Part shown: piece after piece, positions 1-6,508 of the stretch | Layout of the letters: each line of letters starts with the position of its first letter | Position numbering within the stretch: the stretch's first letter is position 1 | Assembly (NCBI GenBank): GCA_019241095.1 | Contig: JAFAXJ010000581.1 | Span: forward strand, 1-9,642 | Length of the DNA: 9,642 nucleotides | Source: Verrucomicrobiota bacterium | GTDB taxonomy: Bacteria; Verrucomicrobiota; Verrucomicrobiia; Chthoniobacterales; JAFAMB01 | Reading direction: 5' to 3' | Made by a program: the position numbers and the translations under genes | Notes under the pieces: model-generated | The model's database searches: none | What the model was told of the DNA's origin: nothing | Seen by the model: the letters and a program-made list of their open reading frames with translations, nothing else

Positions 1-1
1 A

Positions 2-931
2 TTTCTGCAGCTCTTATGTGCCTGTGTCGGGATGGGTTTGGTTTCACCGACATCGGCTCAGCAAAAAAAGCTGAATTCTATCGGCTTGACATTAGGTGAT
101 CTCGGTAATCCGTTTTTTGTCCAAGTTGCTCATGGTGTTGAAGCGCAAGCAAAACGAATTAACCCAGCGGTAAAGATCATTTCGGTATCCAGCAATTATG
201 ATGTGCATGTTCAAGACGATCAGATCAAGGACTTCATCGCTCAGAAGGTTGATCTTATTATTTTAAATGCTGCGGACAGCAAGAAAATCGCTGCGGCGGT
301 GAAGCGGGCTAAAGCGGCTCACATCGTTGTTATTGCCGTGGATGTTGGTGCCGAGGGGGGCGTGGACGCCACAATTGAATCGAATAATAAGCAAGCTGGC
401 GAGGAGGCTGCTCAGTATATGGCCGACAGGTTGAAGGGGAAGGGCCAGGTTGTAATTGTAAACGGACCGGCAGTAACCTCTGTTCAAGACCGAATTGCGG
501 GAGCGCTCGGAGTGTTCAAAAAGTATCCTGACATCAAAGTCCCACCTCGGACTCCGAACGCATTAGGCACACCGGAAGATGGAATGCGCATAATGACCGA
601 TTCGTTGACTGCGTATCCAAAGCTGGCGTCAGCATTCGCTATCAATGATCCAACCGCATTGGGTTGTGATCAGGCTGCGAGAAAAGCGGGAAGATCGGAC
701 CTCTTCATTGTTGGTGTGGATGGTTCGCCCGACGCAGTTGCCGCCTTGAAGTCGCCCGGAAGTCTATTTGCGGCTACCGCTGCACAGGACCCATTTGCCA
801 TGGCGGAAAAAGCTGTGGAAGTTGGCAATGATATCATGAACGGGCATAAGCCAGCAGATACGACAATTCTAATCCCGGTGAAATTAGTTACCCGCGAAAC
901 GGTTAATCAGTACCAAGGTTGGACGCGGTAA
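2..931 (+). CDS. Sugar ABC transporter substrate-binding protein, RbsB-like (5' partial)
   Basis: Periplasmic binding protein of the ribose/galactose type (Peripla_BP_4 fold), which captures a sugar or related small molecule and delivers it to an inner-membrane ABC permease. The frame is open back to base 2, and the residues before the first ATG (base 32) read as the end of a signal peptide: hydrophobic LLCACVGMGLV, then SPTSA and probable cleavage before QQKK. The true start is therefore upstream of the window and the ATG at 32 lies inside the signal peptide. The mature protein opens with a typical first strand and LGNPFF ligand-binding segment. It continues with DLIILNAAD, a hinge region, AINDPTALG and FIVGVDGSPDAVAAL, all characteristic of the family. 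No ATPase or permease gene follows, so these partners are either upstream or absent. The ligand cannot be named. The family call is firm. Confidence 0.9.
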   Translation, partial: FLQLLCACVGMGLVSPTSAQQKKLNSIGLTLGDLGNPFFVQVAHGVEAQAKRINPAVKIISVSSNYDVHVQDDQIKDFIAQKVDLIILNAADSKKIAAAVKRAKAAHIVVIAVDVGAEGGVDATIESNNKQAGEEAAQYMADRLKGKGQVVIVNGPAVTSVQDRIAGALGVFKKYPDIKVPPRTPNALGTPEDGMRIMTDSLTAYPKLASAFAINDPTALGCDQAARKAGRSDLFIVGVDGSPDAVAALKSPGSLFAATAAQDPFAMAEKAVEVGNDIMNGHKPADTTILIPVKLVTRETVNQYQGWTR

Positions 932-938
932 GGCAGTG

Positions 939-1040
939 ATGTTGGCAAAGGGTCTGCTGCTTGCGGCCGCGGTCTTCGCCACCGGTGAAAGCTTCAATCG
1001 TCTGCTCCAGCGCACGAAGAGGAATGCTCTGCCGCGGTAG
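939..1040 (+). CDS. Possible 33-aa small membrane or secreted peptide
   Basis: Very tentative. An AAGG overlapping the stop codon of the preceding binding-protein gene sits 5 nt before ATG 939, a good ribosome-binding arrangement for coupled translation. The 33-residue product starts MLAKGLLLAAAVFATG (basic residue, then a hydrophobic run) and ends with a basic tail containing RTKR. It could be a small membrane peptide, the remnant N-terminus of a lost gene, or chance. No family was recognised. The rest of the 932-1171 gap holds only another short unrecognised ORF (1071-1175) and no clear terminator. Confidence 0.15.
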   Translation: MLAKGLLLAAAVFATGESFNRLLQRTKRNALPR

Positions 1041-1171
1041 GCTCCTTGTGAACAAAGGGGTTCTTTCAAAATGTACTTACGTTGGATAAGAGCCAAGGCA
1101 CGGCTATTGAGCGTATTGAACGACCTTCGATGCCTGCCTGAACCTATACAGACCCCACCTGGTTCCAACGA

Positions 1172-2254
1172 TTAAGGTCGTTTGCTGACAAAGGATTCCA
1201 AGACCTGCAAGGTTTCGGTAACGTTTCGGTCAATAGAGTATTGCCCTGCTAATTGAATACAGGATGATCGTATTTCCTGGCTTTTCGCAATCTTGCTCCA
1301 GCTTTCGATGCTGAGCGAGAGGCTGTCTACGTCATTCGGCATGTCGATGACGTCCCCATGGGTCCCCGGACTAATGATCTCGGAAAAGCCGTTTGAGCGA
1401 GTCGTAATAACTGGCATCCCGAGTGATAGCGCTTCCAGACAGGCGTTTGAGAAGGGGTCGTAAATTGTCGGCAGAACGAACAGGTCCCCGCCAGCAAGCA
1501 AAGAGTGAATATCTGCACTTGGCCCAAAGTAAAGTATTCGCGAGGAACGAAGGGGCGGTTTCCGGTCTGCCCCGATGACTATGAGACGAATCCGCCGATC
1601 CTTAATCATCTGGATAGCTTCAATGGCATACCGCAAACCTTTCCTTTTCCAGCCCGTACCGGCAAAAACCACAGCTGTATCCTGTGGACGAAGTCTCCAG
1701 AGAGAACGCGTCCTGGCACGTGCGCTCGTACCAAGCACAAAGTGCGGAAGCCCATTATAAATGACTCTGATTCGATCGGCAGGATATCCGAATTCGGAGA
1801 TAATCTGATTTTTGATTAAGGCGGAATTTGCTATGACCTGATCGGCAGCGCTTGGCCGGAACAAAGCCTGTTCTAATCCGCAGATTTGAGCATGCTTGCT
1901 GTTCAGGAAGCGAAATTTAGCTTTCCACGAGCTTTCATACTTTGCTCGTTCCCTCAACCATACCCGATGGACGCCATCGCCAGCACGGTAACAGTTACAC
2001 TCCCAAATTCGTTCAAGGCTGAAAAGGATCTCTTCAGCATTCCGTTTCTTTCTGAGCTCATCTGCAAACCTGACCGGTTCTTGTGCCGCGATCCGTACCA
2101 ACTTGCCATAAGGCCACTCGGCAATCGGCCACAAGGTGGAGCTATAAAGCGTCAATGAATGACCGGCATCGACCAGGCTGCGTGCAACTCTTTTCAAATA
2201 TGCCTCGGCGCCGCCAGTACGCGAAAATCCGCGTCGAACCAGGCCAATATTCAT
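1172..2254 (-). CDS. GT4 family glycosyltransferase, WaaG/RfaG-like
   Basis: Retaining glycosyltransferase of the GT-B fold, family 4, 360 residues. It resembles LPS core glucosyltransferase I (WaaG), which transfers a nucleotide-activated sugar to the growing core at the cytoplasmic face of the inner membrane. The N-terminus MNIGLVRRGFSRTGGAEAYL is the usual first strand plus glycine loop. A WaaG-like middle follows (about residues 74-145), then FAGTGWKRKGLRYAIEAI (about 197-214) and the donor-site segment DPFSNACLE (266-274). There the first acid of the EX7E motif is Asp rather than Glu. ATG 2254 is chosen because the family's N-terminal strand starts exactly there. The frame stays open upstream to 2692, but the extra 146 residues look non-coding and would overlap the divergent gene. 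No strong ribosome-binding site precedes the start. Donor and acceptor sugars are unknown. Confidence 0.88.
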   Translation of the reverse strand: MNIGLVRRGFSRTGGAEAYLKRVARSLVDAGHSLTLYSSTLWPIAEWPYGKLVRIAAQEPVRFADELRKKRNAEEILFSLERIWECNCYRAGDGVHRVWLRERAKYESSWKAKFRFLNSKHAQICGLEQALFRPSAADQVIANSALIKNQIISEFGYPADRIRVIYNGLPHFVLGTSARARTRSLWRLRPQDTAVVFAGTGWKRKGLRYAIEAIQMIKDRRIRLIVIGADRKPPLRSSRILYFGPSADIHSLLAGGDLFVLPTIYDPFSNACLEALSLGMPVITTRSNGFSEIISPGTHGDVIDMPNDVDSLSLSIESWSKIAKSQEIRSSCIQLAGQYSIDRNVTETLQVLESFVSKRP

Positions 2255-2319
2255 TGGTAAAAGGATAGGGGCAAGAGGCAGAGGGAGCAAGGAATGGCAC
2301 GCTTGATGTTCCAGCCCTC
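2255..2319. promoter_or_regulatory. Divergent intergenic region between two glycosyltransferase genes
   Basis: About 65 nt separate the start codons of two oppositely transcribed GT4 genes, so promoters for both directions must lie here or inside the opposite coding region. I see no convincing -10/-35 pair. The inference rests on gene orientation only. Confidence 0.35.
2281..2296 (+). promoter_or_regulatory. Strong ribosome-binding site and ATG, out of frame with the downstream GT4 gene
   Basis: GAGGGAG (2281-2287) lies 6 nt before ATG 2294, the best Shine-Dalgarno/start pair in this region. The ATG opens a 16-codon ORF that ends at 2344 and overlaps the TTG start assigned to the GT4 gene in another frame. 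It may be a short leader ORF, the real gene start separated by a one-base sequence error, or chance. Confidence 0.3.
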
Positions 2320-3531
2320 TTGCCGGATGGCAGACTCCCATTAGACTATCTCGAGGTGGATAATCTTCTTCCAAGCCGCGTTCTCTATGCTGTATCCGCG
2401 CGAATCGGCGGGGTTGGGCTTGACTCGGTTGCACACGAGACTCTGCGCGGAATCGAGAACCGATTGGGATTAGCAGTCGCGTATGGGAATCGCGCCAGGG
2501 ACCTTGATCATCATAAAATTTTGACCTTGCAATGGCATCCGGTCCGTCTGCTTTCGAATCTGGATCGCCAATATTATTATGGCGCGAAAAAGAAAGTGTT
2601 AGACCGAGTAGCCAGTCACATCCTTCGGCGCGGTGGTTTCGATCTGTTTCATGGTTGGTCTGGCGACGCCGTGCGCTGTTTACGCGTGGCAAAAGAGCTT
2701 CACATTCCTTCGATTCTGGAAATTCCCACTTGGCATCGGCATAAAGGGAATTGGGTGCCGTTCAAAACCGATCACGAACTTCAGATGGAAAGCGCCCGGT
2801 ACCCAGAAAGATGGTTGAACAGATTGCTTATCAGCAGGCATCAATCACTGGAAGAATACGATCTGGCTGATCTTTTGCTGGTCTTATCAGAAAAATCCGA
2901 ACAGACATTCCGCTTTGCCGGTTTACCGAAAGAGAAAATGTTCCGAATGTCGCGAGGAGTTGATGTTGAGCGGTTCAAGCCTGGCAAAAAGCCTTCCGTC
3001 TTCAGGGCTCTCTTTGTTGGATCTTTGATTAAAAGAAAGGGCGTTCATTGGTTGATTGATGCTTGGAAACAACTGGCACTCCCAAATGCGGAGCTTTGCC
3101 TGGCTGGGCATGTGCACCCGGAAATCGAGCCATTCCTCAAGGATGCGCCTGGCTCGATCAAGGTGATAGGATTCTCGAAACGGGTAGAGGATCTTTATCG
3201 GGAAAGCAGCGTTTTTGTTTTTCCATCGGAATGCGAGGGAAGTGCGAAAGCTACCTACGAAGCTGCGGCTTCGGGCTTAGCCCAGATTACTACGCGTGAA
3301 TCCGGTGACGTGGTGGTTGATGGTCTCAACGGAATTCTCATTCCTCCGAACAACGTTGAGGCCCTTTGCCAAGCCATCCTGATGCTCTATCAGGATTCAG
3401 CACTGACGGAACAGATGGGGGCGGCTGGCAGGCGCCGAGCGGTTGCCGAATTTACCTGGGACCACTTTCGGCAGCGCGTGTTGGCGGCCTATAAGGTAGC
3501 GGTTCGGATGTGTCAAACCTGTAACAATTGA
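2320..3531 (+). CDS. GT4 family glycosyltransferase
   Basis: GT-B fold glycosyltransferase, about 403 residues, predicted to add a sugar to a surface glycan or LPS core using a nucleotide-sugar donor in the cytoplasm. The N-terminal domain begins near RVLYAVSARIGGVGLDSVA. The C-terminal donor domain shows LFVGSLIKRKGVHWLIDAW (about 231-249), then ECEGSAKATYE holding the EX7E motif (E306, E314), then GLAQITTRESGD. The start is uncertain. No in-frame ATG exists; the candidates are TTG 2320 and GTG 2356, neither with a good ribosome-binding site, while a well-placed ATG at 2294 is out of frame. The frame is open back to 2269. It is the first gene of the plus-strand run leading into the GT9 gene and msbA, with the next ATG 5 nt after its stop. 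The specific sugar is not determinable. Confidence 0.87.
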   Translation: MPDGRLPLDYLEVDNLLPSRVLYAVSARIGGVGLDSVAHETLRGIENRLGLAVAYGNRARDLDHHKILTLQWHPVRLLSNLDRQYYYGAKKKVLDRVASHILRRGGFDLFHGWSGDAVRCLRVAKELHIPSILEIPTWHRHKGNWVPFKTDHELQMESARYPERWLNRLLISRHQSLEEYDLADLLLVLSEKSEQTFRFAGLPKEKMFRMSRGVDVERFKPGKKPSVFRALFVGSLIKRKGVHWLIDAWKQLALPNAELCLAGHVHPEIEPFLKDAPGSIKVIGFSKRVEDLYRESSVFVFPSECEGSAKATYEAAASGLAQITTRESGDVVVDGLNGILIPPNNVEALCQAILMLYQDSALTEQMGAAGRRRAVAEFTWDHFRQRVLAAYKVAVRMCQTCNN

Positions 3532-3536
3532 AGTCG

Positions 3537-4553
3537 ATGTCGGCAGAGCCGCGGATCCTGGTGATTCAGCTTAAACGTCTTGGCGACCTGATTCTGACAA
3601 CGCCCGCACTTTCAGCCCTGCGCCGCACTTTCCCCAAAGCTCAGATTACACTTGTGATCGATTACGAGTGCAAAGAGCTCGCTCCGGCAATTACCATGGC
3701 CGACGAGATCTGGCAATATCAGCGGGGTCACAGCTGGAGTTTATGGTTCAAACTCATTTGGCAGACGTTCAATATCTGCCTGGATTTTACAGGTAATGAT
3801 CGTTCAACGCTCATTGTACTCCTCTCAAAGGCAGCACGGCGTTTGGGGTTCTCTTATCAGGCTAAAAAAAAATTTCGCTTTTGGGCTTACACCACTCTTG
3901 TTCACTCGCCAGTGCAAGAAAACCATACTATCGACCATTACGTCGACCTGGTCAGACCAATTGAGGCAATTTGTGACCCGTCCCAGCTTTCACTCCAGAT
4001 TCCAACTGCTTTGGAGTATTCCGCAGAAAACCTTTGCCACGAGCTTGGTATTAAGGGCCAATTTTGTGTCATTCATCCTGGAAGCGCTAGAGCTGAGAAA
4101 TATTGGATTGCAGAAGGTTGGGCGGCAGTCATTCAATTATTGTATCGCCAGTTAGGCTGCCCCTGTCTGATCACCGGCGGAAGTGATCGCTCCGAGCTCA
4201 AGCACGTCCAAGAAATCATGGACCGGACCCCGGATGTACCCGCCCTTTTCAATCTGGCCGGCAAAATCGATTTTCTTTTGACGGCGGCTTTGATTAAGCG
4301 CTGCTTTCTTTTCGCGGGTGTCGACACAGCAGCAGCGCATGTAGCTGGCGTTTTCCAGGTTGCTCAGCTGGTTCTATTCGGCCCGACCAATCCTTACCAT
4401 TGGAGAGCCCGCCATCACAGAAGTCTAGTTCTCCGGTCAGGATACAATGCTCCAATGGTGGTGTTCGAACCCAAGCAGCAAGCGAGGCCTATGACGCTGC
4501 TGTCGACCGAGACCGTTATCCGTGCTATGGAAACACTTTTGGGAAAGCTCTAA
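3537..4553 (+). CDS. GT9 family glycosyltransferase (heptosyltransferase-like)
   Basis: Member of the ADP-heptose:LPS heptosyltransferase family (GT9, GT-B fold), 338 residues, expected to add heptose or a similar sugar to the inner core on the cytoplasmic side. The opening RILVIQLKRLGDLILTTPAL is the diagnostic N-terminal strand and GD loop (residues 16-17). Later motifs are VIHPGSA (188-194), LAGKIDFLLTAALI (about 240-253), GVDTAAAHVAG (261-271, matching the family's D-S/T-G-P-x-H-x-A region) and FGPTNPYHW (281-289). ATG 3537 is preferred. TTG 3528, which overlaps the previous stop, would add three residues. The gene contains an uninterrupted A9 tract (3864-3872) encoding three lysines. Its stop codon overlaps the start of msbA. 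Which of WaaC, WaaF or WaaQ, if any, it matches in function cannot be told from sequence alone. Confidence 0.88.
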   Translation: MSAEPRILVIQLKRLGDLILTTPALSALRRTFPKAQITLVIDYECKELAPAITMADEIWQYQRGHSWSLWFKLIWQTFNICLDFTGNDRSTLIVLLSKAARRLGFSYQAKKKFRFWAYTTLVHSPVQENHTIDHYVDLVRPIEAICDPSQLSLQIPTALEYSAENLCHELGIKGQFCVIHPGSARAEKYWIAEGWAAVIQLLYRQLGCPCLITGGSDRSELKHVQEIMDRTPDVPALFNLAGKIDFLLTAALIKRCFLFAGVDTAAAHVAGVFQVAQLVLFGPTNPYHWRARHHRSLVLRSGYNAPMVVFEPKQQARPMTLLSTETVIRAMETLLGKL

Positions 4554-6394
4554 TGCCGAAAATAAGACCTCGACAGTACGTACAATTGCTGATTGGGCCC
4601 TACCGCGATTTGTTCCCTTATCTAAAGCCTCACGCGTGGCGTTTTTTTCTGGCCCTCCTCTTTGGCGCCTTATTCGGTATCACTACCGGACTGTTTCCGT
4701 TGGTGATGAACCACGTCAATTCGCGAGTTTTTCCGCATGGCCGTGATGCGGGGATGCTCGCTAACACCCATTCCGTAAGTGGACCGGATCTGAATTATGT
4801 CCTGCTTCTTTGTTCGGCGATCCCGTTCATTTTCATTCTCAGGAGCATCTTCGACTATCTGAATGGCTATTACATGGGATGGGTTAGCTTGAGAGTATTA
4901 GCTGATCTACGATGCAAGCTTTATAGTCACATTCTTAGCCAGTCACTGGAATTCTTTAATCAGGAACGCTCAGGTAATCTGATGTCTCGTGTAGCCAACG
5001 ATACGCGACAGGCTCAAAACGCGCTGACCAGCATCAGCAGTGATGTGATCAAACAACCAATCACGATCGTCGGATCGCTGAGCGCGTTATTGTATCTGGA
5101 TTGGAAATTTACCATCATCAGCTTGGTGCTCTTTCCAGTCTGCCTGATTCCAATTGTCGTTTACGGGAAGCGAGTTCGGCAGCAAGGAAAGCTGGAGGAG
5201 CAAAAAGTGGGTTCCATGATGTCGATTCTGCAGGAGAGTTTCGCGGGAATCCGAGTAATTAAGGCTTTTGCACGGGAAGGACGGGAAGCATCATACTTCC
5301 GGGAAATAAGCGAAGAGCAATTTCGCAGCGGCGTAAAGGTAAGAGCAGCTATCGAGATTGTGGGCCCGATGGTTGAGGGTGTCGCAGCCATTGGCGTAGG
5401 CATCGCCCTCTTTTACGTCTGGTATACTCATCTAAGTGCCGCCAGATTGTTAGCCCTACTGACTGGCGTCTTTTTCCTTTACGATCCGGTAAAAAAACTC
5501 AGCCGCATTCACTTGGTAATGCAGCAGTGTTTCAACGCGACAACGAACGTTTTTGAGATACTGAACCGTAAGCCGACCATTCAAGACCGTCCCGACGCGA
5601 TCTCGCTCGAAAAAAGCATAGGTGATATTCGCATTGAGGAGGTTACTTTTCGATACAGGCCCGGCTTTGGGCCGGCAATCAGGAATCTGAGCATGCATTT
5701 TCGCCCTGGTAAATACTACGCGTTAGTCGGGTCCAGTGGCGCCGGGAAAAGCACAATACTGTCGTTACTTCTGCGATTCTATGAACCGGAAGTAGGAGTG
5801 ATTCGACTTGATGGACGGGATATAAATAAGATCAAGCAGGTATCTCTGCGGGAACAGATTGGGATGGTGTCGCAGGAAACATTCCTTTTTCATGATTCGA
5901 TTCTAAATAATATCCGTTACGGACGCTTGGATGCCAGTAAGGACGAAGTTGTTGAAGCAGCCAGACAGGCATACGCGCACGACTTCATCACGCAACAACC
6001 GCGCGGATATGACACAGTGATCGGAGACAAGGGATGCCTGTTGTCTGGCGGGCAACAACAACGTTTGTCTATTGCTCGCGCGCTCTTGAAGAACGCGCCA
6101 GTTTTGCTGCTTGACGAAGCGATGTCTTCTCTGGATTCGGAAGCCGAGCGCGAAATACAAGCTGGCCTGGATCGTTTATCTCAAGGCAGGACAGTTATTG
6201 CCATTGCCCATCGACTTTCCACTGTTTTAAAAGCCGATCAGATCATTGTGATGCATCAAGGCGAAATTCGCGAAACGGGAACGCATCGTGAGCTTTTGGA
6301 ATCTTCTGCTATTTACAAGAAGCTGTACGACCTGCAATTCCAAAGTCCGGATTTCCAGGAAATCGAATCCGCAGTCGTCGAAAGCGCGCTGTAA
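4553..6394 (+). CDS. msbA: MsbA-type lipid A/LPS ABC exporter (fused permease-ATPase)
   Basis: Half-transporter of 613 residues that would dimerise in the inner membrane and flip lipid A-core or a related lipid using ATP. About six hydrophobic segments are visible, near residues 29-54, 81-105, 163-182, 184-205, 268-291 and 295-312. The ATPase domain follows, with Walker A GSSGAGKST (393-401), Q-loop Q441, signature LSGGQ (497-501), Walker B VLLLDE (517-522, catalytic E522), D-loop SSLD and H-loop H553, so all catalytic elements are intact. The ATG overlaps the preceding TAA in TAATG and is preceded by GGGAAAG (4541-4547), which indicates translational coupling to the GT9 gene. The frame is open back to 4400, but the 51 extra residues are antisense-free overlap with GT9 and do not look like exporter sequence. 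Context supports LPS export. A generic multidrug or other lipid exporter of the same fold is the alternative. Confidence 0.88.
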   Translation: MPKIRPRQYVQLLIGPYRDLFPYLKPHAWRFFLALLFGALFGITTGLFPLVMNHVNSRVFPHGRDAGMLANTHSVSGPDLNYVLLLCSAIPFIFILRSIFDYLNGYYMGWVSLRVLADLRCKLYSHILSQSLEFFNQERSGNLMSRVANDTRQAQNALTSISSDVIKQPITIVGSLSALLYLDWKFTIISLVLFPVCLIPIVVYGKRVRQQGKLEEQKVGSMMSILQESFAGIRVIKAFAREGREASYFREISEEQFRSGVKVRAAIEIVGPMVEGVAAIGVGIALFYVWYTHLSAARLLALLTGVFFLYDPVKKLSRIHLVMQQCFNATTNVFEILNRKPTIQDRPDAISLEKSIGDIRIEEVTFRYRPGFGPAIRNLSMHFRPGKYYALVGSSGAGKSTILSLLLRFYEPEVGVIRLDGRDINKIKQVSLREQIGMVSQETFLFHDSILNNIRYGRLDASKDEVVEAARQAYAHDFITQQPRGYDTVIGDKGCLLSGGQQQRLSIARALLKNAPVLLLDEAMSSLDSEAEREIQAGLDRLSQGRTVIAIAHRLSTVLKADQIIVMHQGEIRETGTHRELLESSAIYKKLYDLQFQSPDFQEIESAVVESAL

Positions 6395-6418
6395 AAGCGC
6401 GCTATAAGATTTCACTTT
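6383..6418 (+). terminator. Hairpin with weak T-rich tail at the msbA stop codon
   Basis: AGCGCGCT (6383-6390), a 5-nt loop GTAAA, then AGCGCGCT (6396-6403) form a perfect 8-bp GC-rich stem. It is followed by an interrupted T-rich stretch (ATTTCACTTTT). The TAA stop codon of msbA lies in the loop. The stem is terminator-like, but the T tract is imperfect, so it may act as a weak terminator or an RNA-stabilising hairpin. Confidence 0.45.
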
Positions 6419-6460
6419 TCAGCATCGAAACGTAGCAGGTGATAGTTGAACAGCCTCTGA

Positions 6461-6484
6461 GTTCGGCATACAGGCGTTCCGAAC
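6461..6484. repeat. Short inverted repeat upstream of mnmE
   Basis: GTTCGG (6461-6466) and CCGAAC (6479-6484) are perfect 6-bp arms around a 12-nt spacer, ending 24 nt before the mnmE start. It overlaps a weak promoter-like pair (TTGAAC at 6446, TACAGG at 6469, 17 nt apart). It could be an operator or 5' leader hairpin, but arms this short occur by chance. Confidence 0.2.
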
Positions 6485-6508
6485 GAATGAAGAGTCTCGT
6501 CCCGAGCA

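Noticed and set aside
963..970. GCGGCCGC palindrome as a regulatory site or terminator
   Set aside because: An 8-bp palindrome with no loop, no T tract and no repeat nearby; chance is sufficient.
1071..1175. 34-codon ORF on the plus strand
   Set aside because: No ribosome-binding site, no recognisable family, and it runs into the end of the minus-strand GT4 gene.
4400..4552. Upstream extension of the msbA frame (51 extra residues)
   Set aside because: It overlaps the intact GT9 gene in another frame and does not resemble exporter sequence. The TAATG junction with an upstream GGGAAAG marks the real start.
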